NCBI GenBank assembly: GCA_002632355.1
Contig: NSJJ01000001.1
Coordinates: 124,001 to 188,000, forward strand
Source of the DNA: Sulfuricella denitrificans
Lineage (GTDB): Bacteria > Pseudomonadota > Gammaproteobacteria > Burkholderiales > Sulfuricellaceae
Length of the DNA: 64,000 nucleotides
Reading direction: 5' to 3'
The translations under genes and the position numbers were made by a program. Below the pieces are notes generated by a model. That model saw only the letters and a list, made by a program, of their open reading frames with translations. It did no database searches and had not been told where the DNA came from. Positions 1 through 8,727 of this stretch are shown here, in pieces. The stretch's first letter is position 1. The number at the start of each line of letters is the position of its first letter.

Positions 1-389
1 ACAAATTCGAAGTGGTGTCGCTGGAACGCAAGGAAGTGACTTACTCCTATTTTGCCGATCCAATGTACGTGTTCATGGACGCCGAATACAATCAGTATGA
101 AGTCGAAGGCGAAAACATGGGTGACGCGCTCAACTACCTGGAAGACGGTATGGCGTGCGAGGTGGTGTTCTACAACGGCAAGGCCATTTCTGTCGAATTA
201 CCCACGACCGTGGTGCGCGAAGTGATTTATACCGAGCCTGTGGCCCGCGGCGATACTTCTGGCAAGGTCATGAAGACGGCCAAACTCGGCACCGGCTTCG
301 AACTGCCAGTGGCAGCCTTCGTGGAAATCGGCGACAAGATCGAGATTGATACCCGTACTGCGGAATACAAGCGCCGCATTACTGGTTGA
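1..389 (+). CDS. efp: Elongation factor P, C-terminal part (5' end outside window)
   Basis: EF-P enters ribosomes stalled at polyproline stretches and stimulates peptide-bond formation. The frame is open from base 3 ([12 protein letters not shown]...), so the gene starts before the window; about 128 residues are visible. They cover the two C-terminal OB-fold domains, with family signatures [24 protein letters not shown] and the terminal [13 protein letters not shown]. The N-terminal KOW domain with the modifiable lysine lies outside, so the type of lysine modification cannot be read. A hairpin terminator follows 22 bases after the stop. The GTG codons at 12 and 15 are internal, not starts. 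Confidence 0.95.
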   Translation, partial: KFEVVSLERKEVTYSYFADPMYVFMDAEYNQYEVEGENMGDALNYLEDGMACEVVFYNGKAISVELPTTVVREVIYTEPVARGDTSGKVMKTAKLGTGFELPVAAFVEIGDKIEIDTRTAEYKRRITG

Positions 390-411
390 CCGCTTTCCCG
401 GTCAAATGCAA

Positions 412-437
412 AAGGGCGCCCATCAGGCGCCCTTTTT
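412..437. terminator. Bidirectional hairpin terminator between efp and the kinase gene
   Basis: Perfect 9-bp stem AAGGGCGCC (412-420) / GGCGCCCTT (426-434) with a 5-base loop, followed by a T-run on the plus strand and preceded by an A-run that serves the minus strand. It lies between the convergent ends of efp (389) and the kinase gene (451). Confidence 0.85.
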
Positions 438-450
438 GGTTTCTGTCCCG

Positions 451-2874
451 CTAGCCTTGCGACTTGATGGCCAGAATCGCCTGATTGCGCAGCACACGCA
501 AAAGATTCAATTCCTGCTCGGGCAGTTTGATGTCTCCCGCTTTCGGTTTGTCGGCATAAATCAGGGCGATCGGGTTGTTCTTGAGCACCACCGGAAACAG
601 CACGAAAGTATGGGCCGAAACCGCTTTGCGATACCACTCCGGAATACGCGCCTCGATTTTTGGATCGTCGATATCCTCGATGATGATGTCGACATTGTTC
701 TTGAGGCTGACATGAAAGACATCGGGCGTGAAAGCCATGGGAAATTTGAACGCCTTGACGATCTGGCTTGAGTCGGGACCGAAACCCGATCTTGCCACCA
801 TGAGGTTCTGGCGCACGTCTTTCAGGCACAGAATCACGCGCGAAAAGCCGATGCTGGTATACATGGTTTCCATGATCATGCGCATGATGTCATTGAGCGA
901 GCGACCCTCCACCAGTGAATTGCTGATGTCCTGAATGCCCTGAGTCAAAATGCCTTGTGCATCCTGATGCAGCTCGCTTGCAGGCAATTGGATCATGCGT
1001 GTCGCATCCTCTTCCGAGACCCCATTCCCCTCGCCCAGAATCGCGCCAGTCATGCCGCTGGCTGTAGCCATGGTTTTTGCAGCCGCATCGGCGATGGTCG
1101 AACCCTTGATCAACTGTTTTCCGAGCTTGCTCTGGCGCAAATCGAGCTGCAGCGTGCTGACGAATTTGGCGAATTCGAGTGCGGCACTTTCGGCGGTGGC
1201 GAGAATGGTTCTTTCATTGATGCTCATGGGCAGGCCGAAGCGCTGAGTCAGCTTGAGCAGCTGGCGGGATTTTTCCTGGCTTTCTTCCTGCGTGGCCATG
1301 CGGCAAATGTCGGAAGCAAAGGCCGAAAGTACGTTGAGGCGTTCGAAATCGGTGGCCGGTTTTCTGACCTTTTCTGCCGGCAGGCTGCGCATGCTGTGCG
1401 AAATCTGCTCGGGAAAGTTCCATGCCCTGGAAACGCCTATGCCAAGATCGTGGTAGGACATGCCCAGCACGGAAATGGAAGCATTTTCCTCGCTCATGTT
1501 TTTCTGCTGCATGACACGGTTGGTTTCTTCCACCTCTTCCATCAGGTAAAACATGCACAGCATCTTGCCCAGGTTGTGGAACATGGCGCAGATAAAACCT
1601 TCTTCAGCGGTGCGCACGCCGACCTTGTGCGCCAATTCCTTGGCGATGATGCCGCTATACAGCGAGCGCACAAATTCGTCCTTGAGCAGCGCAGCGTGCT
1701 CCTTGTCCTGCAGGCTGTCGAACAGCAACAGGGTGAGCGCCAGATTGCGCACGGTGTCGAAGCCGAGGATCACCACTGCGCGTGACACCGTGCTGATGGA
1801 GCCGCCGCCGAACTGGCTGTAATAGGCGGCATTAACCACTTTGAGCAGCTTGCTGGTGAGTGCAACGTCCTTGAGAATGGCGTTGGAGAGCTGGGTCACG
1901 CCCTCCGTATCGGAGGAGGCGATGCGGTTGATCGAGCTGATGGATTCCGCCAGCGCCGGGAAATCGCTTTTGTGGCGCATGCGGCGCAGCAGGAAATCCA
2001 GTGTGCCCTGATTGGTTCCGGGGCTGACGGGAGCGGATTCTTCAGGGGTAAGGTAGGCTTGCAATGCCGCTTTCATTTCCTGAGCCGAGCCGTAGCGGTT
2101 CGATGGGTTTTTGGCCAGCGCCTTGAGAACGATGTCGTCGAGTTTTTCATCCACCTGGCCGTTACGCACAGACGGGGCCGCAATGGGTTCCTGCACGATC
2201 AGGCGCAGGGTGTCGCGTGCATCCTTTCCCTGTACTGCCGGCTTTCCGGTGAGCATCTGGTGAAGGATCATGCCGGTGGCGAAGATATCCAGTTTTGAAC
2301 TGATTTCCGTGCCGGTGATGTATTCTGGCGCCATGTAGCCCGGCGTGCCGAACAGCATCAGCACTTTTTCCGCACCGGCTTTTTCGGAAATCCGCGTGGC
2401 GATACCAAAATCCATGACCCGCGGCACGCCTTCTGCATTGAGCAGGATATTGGAGGGTTTGAGGTCGCGGTGAATAATGTTGTGCTGGTGGGCGTAAGCG
2501 ACTGCATCGAGAATCTGCAGGGTCAGTTCCACTGCGCGTTTTGAGGGCAGGGCGCCAGCCTCTCTGACCAGATGGGCAAGGTCGCTGCCCTGGACGTATT
2601 CAAATACCAGATAGGGATTTCCCTCATGCTCCCCCGCTTCGAATATCGGCACAATATTGGGATGCTGCAGCTTGCTTACTGTGCGCGCTTCGTCAATCAG
2701 GGTCCGGGTGCGCGCGAGGTGATCCTCGCCGCCGGCGAGATGGACCGTCTTGATTGCCACCTCGCGTTGCAGGTGGGGGTCTTCAGCCAGGTAAACCACG
2801 CTCTGGGCGCCTTCACCGAGAATGCGCAGAATCCTGAAGCGACCGATAGCCGCGGGTATGCCTGTTTTGCTCAT
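451..2874 (-). CDS. Serine/threonine protein kinase fused to HDOD and GAF domains
   Basis: An 807-aa cytoplasmic signalling protein. Residues about 12-275 form a Hanks-type kinase with all key residues: glycine loop LGEGAQSVVY (19-28), VAIK lysine K42, HRDLKPSN (135-142, catalytic D137), MDFG (D155) and APE (182-184). Residues about 288-500 resemble an HDOD domain, with the remnant FHNLGK of the HD motif, a family found in proteins controlling cell cycle, motility and c-di-GMP signalling. The last 170 residues or so resemble a GAF sensor domain (VEGRSLNDIM, IGFSRVILCL). No membrane segment is seen, unlike PknB-type kinases. It is divergent from hemN across 121 bases containing a 13-bp palindrome. 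Substrates cannot be inferred. Confidence 0.88.
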   Translation of the reverse strand: MSKTGIPAAIGRFRILRILGEGAQSVVYLAEDPHLQREVAIKTVHLAGGEDHLARTRTLIDEARTVSKLQHPNIVPIFEAGEHEGNPYLVFEYVQGSDLAHLVREAGALPSKRAVELTLQILDAVAYAHQHNIIHRDLKPSNILLNAEGVPRVMDFGIATRISEKAGAEKVLMLFGTPGYMAPEYITGTEISSKLDIFATGMILHQMLTGKPAVQGKDARDTLRLIVQEPIAAPSVRNGQVDEKLDDIVLKALAKNPSNRYGSAQEMKAALQAYLTPEESAPVSPGTNQGTLDFLLRRMRHKSDFPALAESISSINRIASSDTEGVTQLSNAILKDVALTSKLLKVVNAAYYSQFGGGSISTVSRAVVILGFDTVRNLALTLLLFDSLQDKEHAALLKDEFVRSLYSGIIAKELAHKVGVRTAEEGFICAMFHNLGKMLCMFYLMEEVEETNRVMQQKNMSEENASISVLGMSYHDLGIGVSRAWNFPEQISHSMRSLPAEKVRKPATDFERLNVLSAFASDICRMATQEESQEKSRQLLKLTQRFGLPMSINERTILATAESAALEFAKFVSTLQLDLRQSKLGKQLIKGSTIADAAAKTMATASGMTGAILGEGNGVSEEDATRMIQLPASELHQDAQGILTQGIQDISNSLVEGRSLNDIMRMIMETMYTSIGFSRVILCLKDVRQNLMVARSGFGPDSSQIVKAFKFPMAFTPDVFHVSLKNNVDIIIEDIDDPKIEARIPEWYRKAVSAHTFVLFPVVLKNNPIALIYADKPKAGDIKLPEQELNLLRVLRNQAILAIKSQG

Positions 2875-2909
2875 GCCTTGGGAAAGTAATGTTTTATTGT
2901 TGATTTACC

Positions 2910-2922
2910 TGAGTTTAACTCA
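2910..2922. promoter_or_regulatory. Perfect 13-bp palindrome between divergent kinase gene and hemN
   Basis: TGAGTT-T-AACTCA reads the same on both strands. It sits 35 bases upstream of the kinase start and just upstream of the predicted hemN promoter, a position suited to a shared operator. The binding protein is unknown and the palindrome does not match FNR (TTGAT-N4-ATCAA). Confidence 0.35.
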
Positions 2923-2937
2923 AACATGGTCGAATTT

Positions 2938-2966
2938 TTATCATAATCTGGCCGTGAGGGTATAAT
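2938..2966 (+). promoter_or_regulatory. Predicted sigma-70 promoter of hemN-fliW
   Basis: TTATCA (2938-2943, 4/6 to TTGACA), a 17-base spacer, then a perfect TATAAT (2961-2966), 29 bases before the hemN ATG. Confidence 0.6.
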
Positions 2967-2995
2967 TCACAGACTTTATTCGGTGTCACCCATTC

Positions 2996-4369
2996 ATGGA
3001 ACTCGCAACTTCGCTTCTCGAAAAATACAGCAAGGCCGGTCCTCGCTATACCTCTTACCCCACAGCGCCTTATTTCACTGAGGCCTTTGGCGAAAAGGAT
3101 TGGTTGGATGAGCTGAAGCAAACCCAGTCCAGCGGGCGCGACATGTCGTTGTACGTGCATATCCCGTTCTGCGATACCCTGTGCTATTACTGCGGTTGCA
3201 ACATGGTTGCGACGCATGATTACAGCAAGGCGGATTCCTATCTCTGCTACCTGTTCCAGGAAATTGACCGGGTCGCTGCGCTGACTTCGCCGGCGCGCAT
3301 GGCCCGGCAGGTGCACTGGGGCGGCGGGACACCCACATTCCTGAATCCGGCCGATATCCGCCGCCTGTTCCAGCATCTGGCCTCGCGCTTCAAAATCGCT
3401 CCTGACGCGGAAATCAGTTGCGAGCTGGATCCGCGCGAACTGAGCCGGGAACATATCGCCGCACTGGCCGAATCCGGATTCAACCGCGTCAGCATGGGCG
3501 TGCAGGATCTCGATGAAAAGGTGCAGAAAGCGGTCAATCGCGTTCAGCCTGAAGCGCTGATCCAGCAGGTTTATGGCTGGCTGCGGGAGGCGGGTTTCAA
3601 TAGCATCAACATTGACCTCATGGTGGGCTTGCCGCATCAGACCGTAGAGAGCTTTTCGCTGACTCTGGACAAAATGCTTGCCCTCGGGCCGGATCGCCTT
3701 GCAGTGTTCAACTACGCCCACGTGCCGTGGATGAAGAAGCACCAGAAGCTGATCGTCGAAAGTGACTTGCCCGACCTGCCGACCAAGTTGGCATTGCAGA
3801 AGTTGATGATGGAGCGGCTGGCCGACGCAGGCTATGTCTATATCGGCATGGATCACTTTGCCAAGGCGGACGACGAGATCGTTCAGGCCCAACGAAGCAA
3901 GACCCTGTACCGAAACTTCCAGGGCTATACCACGCACAAGGATTGCGATATCTACGCCTTCGGTGTCTCAGCCATCAGTCAGACCGCTGAAGTGTACGTG
4001 CAGAACACCAAGAATCTGGCCGAATATCAGCGCCGTATCGCCTCCGGCGGTCTGGCGACGGAACGTGGCCTGCGCATTTCACGTGATGACCTGATTCGCC
4101 GTGAAACGATCAGCGGCATCATGTGTGACCTTGAACTGGACAAGGCGAAATTCAACCAGCAATGGGGTGTCGATTTCGATGTTTTTTTCGCCGATGCCCT
4201 CGACGATCTCAAGGATCTCGCCGCGGATGGCCTGATTACGCTGGAACCAGGATTGATTCGGGTGACGGAAACCGGCCGTATTTTTCTGCGTAACATCGCC
4301 ATGCCATTCGATGCTTATCTGCGCCAGCAGACGACTGAAACAAAACCCCGCTATTCCAAGACCTTATAA
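2996..4369 (+). CDS. hemN: Oxygen-independent coproporphyrinogen III oxidase (radical SAM)
   Basis: Converts coproporphyrinogen III to protoporphyrinogen IX without oxygen in haem synthesis, using S-adenosylmethionine and a [4Fe-4S] cluster in the cytoplasm. The 457-aa length is normal for HemN. The N-terminal tyrosine-rich YTSYPTAPYF and the cysteine pattern CX3CX2CXC (C59, C63, C66, C68 in HIPFCDTLCYYCGC) are characteristic of true HemN and distinguish it from the HemW paralogue. GGGTPTFL and the HemN C-terminal domain follow. The gene lies 13 bases upstream of fliW and probably shares a transcript with it. The presence of HemN suggests the organism makes haem under low oxygen. Confidence 0.95.
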   Translation: MELATSLLEKYSKAGPRYTSYPTAPYFTEAFGEKDWLDELKQTQSSGRDMSLYVHIPFCDTLCYYCGCNMVATHDYSKADSYLCYLFQEIDRVAALTSPARMARQVHWGGGTPTFLNPADIRRLFQHLASRFKIAPDAEISCELDPRELSREHIAALAESGFNRVSMGVQDLDEKVQKAVNRVQPEALIQQVYGWLREAGFNSINIDLMVGLPHQTVESFSLTLDKMLALGPDRLAVFNYAHVPWMKKHQKLIVESDLPDLPTKLALQKLMMERLADAGYVYIGMDHFAKADDEIVQAQRSKTLYRNFQGYTTHKDCDIYAFGVSAISQTAEVYVQNTKNLAEYQRRIASGGLATERGLRISRDDLIRRETISGIMCDLELDKAKFNQQWGVDFDVFFADALDDLKDLAADGLITLEPGLIRVTETGRIFLRNIAMPFDAYLRQQTTETKPRYSKTL

Positions 4370-4382
4370 ACAGGAAATTCAG

Positions 4383-4835
4383 ATGAAAATCAATACGACC
4401 GGCTTTGGCGAAGTGGAATTCAATCCGGATACCCTCCTGACTTTTCCTCACGGATTGACAGGGTTTGAGAACTGCAAGCGTTTTCAGCTATTGCATGAAG
4501 AAAAACCGGGACCTGTCGTGTTTTACCTGCAATCCATGGACGATCCGGCTGTCGCTTTTTCAATCGTTGATCCGGCACTGTTCGGCTTGAATTATGAATT
4601 TACCCTTTCGGATGAAGAAGTGTCGCTGTTGCAGGGAGAGGGCGCGGAACTGGCTGTGCTGCTGATGATTTACAAACCTTTCGATTCCGCAGATGGAAAA
4701 GCGGTCTTTCAGGGAGGGGTGAGCGCCAACATCAATGGGCCCCTGGTGCTGAATCTGGACAAAAAACTGGGCTTGCAAAAAGTGTTGGTGGGGCCGAAAT
4801 ACGATATTACCCTGCGTGATTCAGGCGTCGCCTGA
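4383..4835 (+). CDS. fliW: Flagellar assembly factor FliW
   Basis: FliW binds flagellin and, in several bacteria, the translational regulator CsrA, coupling flagellin level to translation. The 150-aa protein has the family signatures: N-terminal MKI...FGEVEF, LLTFPHGLTGFE, LQSMDDPAVAFSIVDP, and an ANINGPLVLNL segment near the C terminus. I start at ATG 4383 because AGGAAA lies 7-12 bases upstream and homologues begin here; an in-frame start at 4311 would lie inside hemN. No other flagellar gene is in the window, so this is an isolated copy joined to hemN. Confidence 0.9.
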   Translation: MKINTTGFGEVEFNPDTLLTFPHGLTGFENCKRFQLLHEEKPGPVVFYLQSMDDPAVAFSIVDPALFGLNYEFTLSDEEVSLLQGEGAELAVLLMIYKPFDSADGKAVFQGGVSANINGPLVLNLDKKLGLQKVLVGPKYDITLRDSGVA

Positions 4836-4860
4836 CCGTTTTTGTTGAGCAAGTGTTCCA

Positions 4861-4883
4861 AAAGGCGCTACGGCGCCTTTTTT
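4861..4883 (+). terminator. Terminator after hemN-fliW
   Basis: 8-bp stem AAAGGCGC (4861-4868) / GCGCCTTT (4873-4880) with a TACG loop, followed by TTT, 26 bases after the fliW stop. Confidence 0.85.
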
Positions 4884-4962
4884 ATTGATGGGCCAAGTCT
4901 TGCGCCACGTGTCAGCATGAAATATGCTGAACAGCTAGGGCATCTCAACAACTCATGGCGCC

Positions 4963-6522
4963 ATGTTCAATTTATTGACTTTGTTCAGCAGGAAACAGGG
5001 CGGTTTTCTCGATAATGTGAAAGCCGCCGATCAATGGTTGCAGACACTGAGCCATGAGGACGAATACGAAGCGCAAAAAAAGATCATCGAAGGCCTGGCC
5101 GACTTTCTCAAAAGCCAGGAAATCCCCTCCAAAGAACGTCTGAAAGTACTGATGCATCTGGATGAGGCCAGCCAGAAATTTCAGAGCAGGCTGGGTTTTG
5201 CCTATTTTCATCACCAGTCTGAATTCAAGCGGGCCGAAGATGCGCTCTGGAAAAGCATGACCACCGTATTTTCCCAGTTTGCTCACGCCTACCAGCTGTT
5301 TATTCGAGAAATCGTGGCACAGCGAGGCAAGACCGAATTCAGCCGTTATCTGCCGACCATTACAGCGCGTGCGCTTCGATACTACGGTCAGGGTATCAAA
5401 TGGGGTTACTTCCACCAGGAGCCGGTGCAACCGGTCATGTGGAAGCGCCTGCACAAGTATTACCAGATGTGCGAGGATAGCCATTTCACCGATACGGAAG
5501 TCGGCATCAACAGTAAACGCCTGAGTCGCTGTGACAGCGAATACATGCATATCCTGCTGCTCGACATGATCAAGCCCATGACGCTCGACCCATCTCAGCT
5601 GGAAATGGTGGATCACTGGCTCGATCACTGGGCGCAACTGGTGGAACTGGATCGGGACTGTAACCCGGACACCCATATGCATTGCATCGATCTCTCGACC
5701 GGCGCCGGCCCCCATAAACTGCTTGAAGAAATGCATAGCCCCAGCCTGCGATGCTGGAGCATGGCAGATCTTTACCTGCAGATACGCAAGTCACGTGCTG
5801 GCCTGAGTGAAGGTAACTGGAGTGAACATGTTGAACTGGGTGAAGACTGTGTCGTGCCGGAATGCATTGATCTGCTGGACTATGTCGCTCGCTACTGGAT
5901 TCGGCCAGAAGCCGCGAGGCGGCTGCATCGTGCGCCAGTAGAAGACAGGATGATGGAAATGGCGTGCGGTGTCGGAGCCATTTACAGTTGTCTGCAGTCA
6001 TCCGACAAGCGTTGCGGGCAGAAAATACCGTTTGAACACTGGGCGGTCCAGGACGAGAGCGAGGGAGGATATGGACTGGTCGAAGCGCGACATACCGAGC
6101 GGGCGCAGGAAGGCAAGCTGGTGCTGGTCAAGCCTTCCGGTCACGATGGCCAATGGGAAATCGGCGTCGTAAGGTGGAAAAAGGACGGGGAGTCTGGTTT
6201 GCCTGCCTTAGGCGTCGAACGCCTAAGCGACGATCCGAAACAGGTGACTTTGATTCCTGCTGAGGAAATTGAGGCTCTCCCAATCCGATCTGTTTTCCTG
6301 CCCAAACTGTATCAGCGCGATATCGACAGCAGTCTGATCCTCCAGACCCAGGATTATCGTGAAGGCCGCAGACTCGACATGTACTACCGCAACAATATTT
6401 TCTGTATTTGTCTGACCGATGTGATCGATAACGGGGAAGAGTGGGTACGGACGCACTTCAATATACTGGGGAACCGTAGCGACCCATCCAAAGGAAAGTT
6501 CGCAGGGCGGCGCATGCAATGA
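4963..6522 (+). CDS. Conserved-looking protein of unknown function (519 aa), possible PilZ-like C-terminal segment
   Basis: I do not recognise this family. The protein is cytoplasmic (no signal peptide or membrane segment), mostly helical by composition over residues 1-350, and carries two short patches of clustered His/Trp (MVDHWLDHWAQL, NPDTHMHCIDL). The C-terminal part from about residue 385 (KLVLVKPSGHDGQWEIGVVRW, then LGVERLSDDPK) looks beta-rich and resembles PilZ-type beta-barrel repeats, but I see no clear RxxxR or D/NxSxxG c-di-GMP signature. It stands alone between the fliW terminator and the convergent rho gene. An effector role in second-messenger signalling is only a guess. The coding frame itself is secure from length and codon use. 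Confidence 0.8.
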   Translation: MFNLLTLFSRKQGGFLDNVKAADQWLQTLSHEDEYEAQKKIIEGLADFLKSQEIPSKERLKVLMHLDEASQKFQSRLGFAYFHHQSEFKRAEDALWKSMTTVFSQFAHAYQLFIREIVAQRGKTEFSRYLPTITARALRYYGQGIKWGYFHQEPVQPVMWKRLHKYYQMCEDSHFTDTEVGINSKRLSRCDSEYMHILLLDMIKPMTLDPSQLEMVDHWLDHWAQLVELDRDCNPDTHMHCIDLSTGAGPHKLLEEMHSPSLRCWSMADLYLQIRKSRAGLSEGNWSEHVELGEDCVVPECIDLLDYVARYWIRPEAARRLHRAPVEDRMMEMACGVGAIYSCLQSSDKRCGQKIPFEHWAVQDESEGGYGLVEARHTERAQEGKLVLVKPSGHDGQWEIGVVRWKKDGESGLPALGVERLSDDPKQVTLIPAEEIEALPIRSVFLPKLYQRDIDSSLILQTQDYREGRRLDMYYRNNIFCICLTDVIDNGEEWVRTHFNILGNRSDPSKGKFAGRRMQ

Positions 6523-6565
6523 TTGCACATCACGAGCGACCGTGTAGCGGCCTCGACCTGGAAGC

Positions 6566-7825
6566 CTAGCCTCTTCGCATGGAATCGAAGAAGTCTGCAT
6601 TGCACTTGGTGGCTTTGACCTTGTCGAGCAGGAATTCCATCGCTTCCAGGTCATCCATCGGATAAAGCAGCTTTCGCAGTACCCAGATCTTCTGCAGGAT
6701 GTCCTGCTTGATCAGCAGTTCCTCGCGGCGGGTGCCGGAGCGGTTGACGTTGATTGCGGGATAGAGGCGTTTTTCCGCCATCTTGCGGTCAAGGTGGATT
6801 TCCATGTTGCCGGTGCCCTTGAACTCTTCGTAGATTACGTCGTCCATGCGCGAGCCGGTGTCCACAAGGGCGGTGGCGATGATGGTCAGGCTGCCGCCTT
6901 CCTCGATGTTGCGTGCTGCGCCGAAAAAGCGTTTCGGGCGCTGCAGGGCGTTGGCGTCCACGCCGCCGGTCAATACTTTGCCTGAAGCAGGAACCACCGT
7001 GTTGTAAGCGCGTGCCAGACGGGTGATGGAGTCGAGCAGAATCACGACGTCCTTCTTGTGCTCCACCAGGCGCTTGGCTTTTTCCAGCACCATTTCGGCG
7101 ACCTGGACGTGGCGTGTCGCGGGTTCGTCGAAGGTGGAGGCCACCACTTCGCCACGCACGGTGCGGGTCATTTCGGTCACTTCTTCCGGGCGCTCGTCGA
7201 TGAGCAGCACGATCATGACAACGTCCGGATGGTTGGCGGCAATGGAATGAGCGATGTGCTGCAGCATGACTGTTTTGCCGCTCTTCGGGCTGGCTACCAG
7301 CAAACCGCGCTGGCCTTTGCCGATGGGGGCGACCATGTCGATGACACGGCCGGTGATGTTTTCCTCGGCCTTGATGTCGCGTTCCAGGATGAGCGGCTGG
7401 GTAGGGAACAGGGGGATCAGGTTTTCGAACAGGATCTTGTGCTTGGAATTTTCCGGCGGCTCGCTGTTGACCTGTTCCACTTTTACCAGTGCAAAATAGC
7501 GTTCGCCTTCCTTGGGGGTGCGGATTTCGCCCTGGATGGTGTCGCCGGTATGCAGGTTGAAACGGCGAATCTGCGAGGGGCTGACGTAAATATCATCCGG
7601 TCCGGCCAGATAGGAAGTGTCCGGAGAGCGCAGAAAACCGAAGCCATCCTGCAGCACTTCCAGCGTACCATCTCCAAAAATGCTTTCGCCTTTCTTGGCC
7701 TGATTTTTAAGCAGCGCGAAAATCAGGTCCTGCTTGCGCAACCGGCTGGCGCCGTCGATTTCATTGGCGATCGCCATTTCAACAAGTTCGGATACGTGTT
7801 TTTGCTTTAATTCGGATAGATGCAT
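6566..7825 (-). CDS. rho: Transcription termination factor Rho
   Basis: Hexameric RNA-dependent ATPase that ends transcription at Rho-dependent sites. The 419-aa length is typical. N-terminal helices (1-45) precede the cold-shock-like RNA-binding fold with GFGFLRS (61-67). The ATPase core has the P-loop SPKSGKT (179-185), [13 protein letters not shown] and the Q-loop/R-loop region ([17 protein letters not shown]). It is downstream of trxA in the same orientation, 115 bases apart, a common proteobacterial arrangement. A perfect hairpin lies in the gap, which may act in the rho leader. Confidence 0.98.
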   Translation of the reverse strand: MHLSELKQKHVSELVEMAIANEIDGASRLRKQDLIFALLKNQAKKGESIFGDGTLEVLQDGFGFLRSPDTSYLAGPDDIYVSPSQIRRFNLHTGDTIQGEIRTPKEGERYFALVKVEQVNSEPPENSKHKILFENLIPLFPTQPLILERDIKAEENITGRVIDMVAPIGKGQRGLLVASPKSGKTVMLQHIAHSIAANHPDVVMIVLLIDERPEEVTEMTRTVRGEVVASTFDEPATRHVQVAEMVLEKAKRLVEHKKDVVILLDSITRLARAYNTVVPASGKVLTGGVDANALQRPKRFFGAARNIEEGGSLTIIATALVDTGSRMDDVIYEEFKGTGNMEIHLDRKMAEKRLYPAINVNRSGTRREELLIKQDILQKIWVLRKLLYPMDDLEAMEFLLDKVKATKCNADFFDSMRRG

Positions 7826-7882
7826 GGAGAGGAAGCGCTTGTAAGAAGTGTTGCGGAATGGTTGGGGCTGGTGAAACCTGAG

Positions 7883-7906
7883 CTGGCAAGCTTAGGCGCT
7901 TGCCAG
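7883..7906 (-). other. Perfect stem-loop in the trxA-rho intergenic region
   Basis: CTGGCAAGC (7883-7891) and GCTTGCCAG (7898-7906) are exact reverse complements with a 6-base loop. No T-run follows on the minus strand, so this is not a standard intrinsic terminator. It lies in the untranslated leader of rho and could be a processing, stability or attenuation element. Confidence 0.5.
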
Positions 7907-7940
7907 TCGAAGAGAATATTTACAGTGAAGCGTAACGGCT

Positions 7941-8267
7941 TTAAATGTTACTGTCAATAAATGCCGTGAGTTGGGATTTCGACAGGGCGCCCACCTTGGT
8001 GGCTTCCACATTGCCATTCTTGAAAATCATCAGGGTCGGGATGCCGCGAATGCCGAATTTAGGCGGGGTGGCCTGGTTTTCGTCGATATTGAGTTTTGTG
8101 ATCTTGATTTTGCCTGCGTACTCTTGCGCCACTTCGTCCAGAATCGGAGCGATCATCTTGCATGGGCCGCACCAGTCTGCCCAGTAGTCAACCAGCACGG
8201 GGATTTGCGACTGCAGTACTTCCTGCTCGAATGAGTCGTCGCTGATGTAATGGATGTGTTCGCTCAT
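7941..8267 (-). CDS. trxA: Thioredoxin 1
   Basis: Small cytoplasmic disulfide reductase. The 108-aa protein has the thioredoxin fold with the active site WCGPC (32-36) preceded by VDYWAD, the cis-proline segment [10 protein letters not shown], and the glycine of [10 protein letters not shown]. It has no signal peptide. It lies directly upstream of rho, and start ATG 8267 follows an ACGAGG ribosome-binding site. Confidence 0.97.
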   Translation of the reverse strand: MSEHIHYISDDSFEQEVLQSQIPVLVDYWADWCGPCKMIAPILDEVAQEYAGKIKITKLNIDENQATPPKFGIRGIPTLMIFKNGNVEATKVGALSKSQLTAFIDSNI

Positions 8268-8400
8268 GGCTTGCCTCGTAACGTTCTGAATAGTGGAAAT
8301 GAATGGATTGAAGCTTGTTTGGAGTGGTGTCTGTTGTCAGGTGGTCAAAGACGGATGTAGACGCTATGCTAACCAAAAATATCGACTTAGGGAAGTATAG

Positions 8401-8727
8401 ATGCTGGCAGTGAAGGTATTAATCAGCGTGGCGGTTCTGCTCGCGGCAGTGGAAATCAGCAAGCGTTCCCCGTTCTGGGGCGCGTTTGTGATTGCGCTGC
8501 CGCTGACTTCGATGCTGGCCATGATGTGGCTGTACTGGGATACACGGGATATGGTGCGGGTGAATGCTTTCGCACGCGATATTTTCTTCCTGGTGCCGCC
8601 CTCGCTGCTGTTCTTTCTGCCTTTTGTATTCGAACCGCGCAGCCATTGGCCGTTCTGGCTCAATTTTGCCGTGGGTGTGGTGCTGGCCGTCAGTGGCATG
8701 CTGAGTTTGCGGTTTATGCTGAAATGA
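8401..8727 (+). CDS. DUF3147-type small inner-membrane protein
   Basis: 108-aa hydrophobic protein with about four predicted membrane segments (residues 2-18, 24-43, 60-78, 86-106). The SKRSPFWGAFVIALPLTS segment and overall size match the DUF3147 family of unknown function. AGGGAAG lies just upstream of ATG 8401. Its stop overlaps the ATG of the following addB-like gene (ATGA at 8724), so the two are translationally coupled. Function unknown. Confidence 0.75.
   Translation: MLAVKVLISVAVLLAAVEISKRSPFWGAFVIALPLTSMLAMMWLYWDTRDMVRVNAFARDIFFLVPPSLLFFLPFVFEPRSHWPFWLNFAVGVVLAVSGMLSLRFMLK

Noticed and set aside
2937-2950. Possible FNR/Dnr box TTTAT-N4-ATCTG before hemN
   Set aside because: Only 7 of 10 positions match TTGAT-N4-ATCAA, and its place over the -35 region is not the usual activator position.
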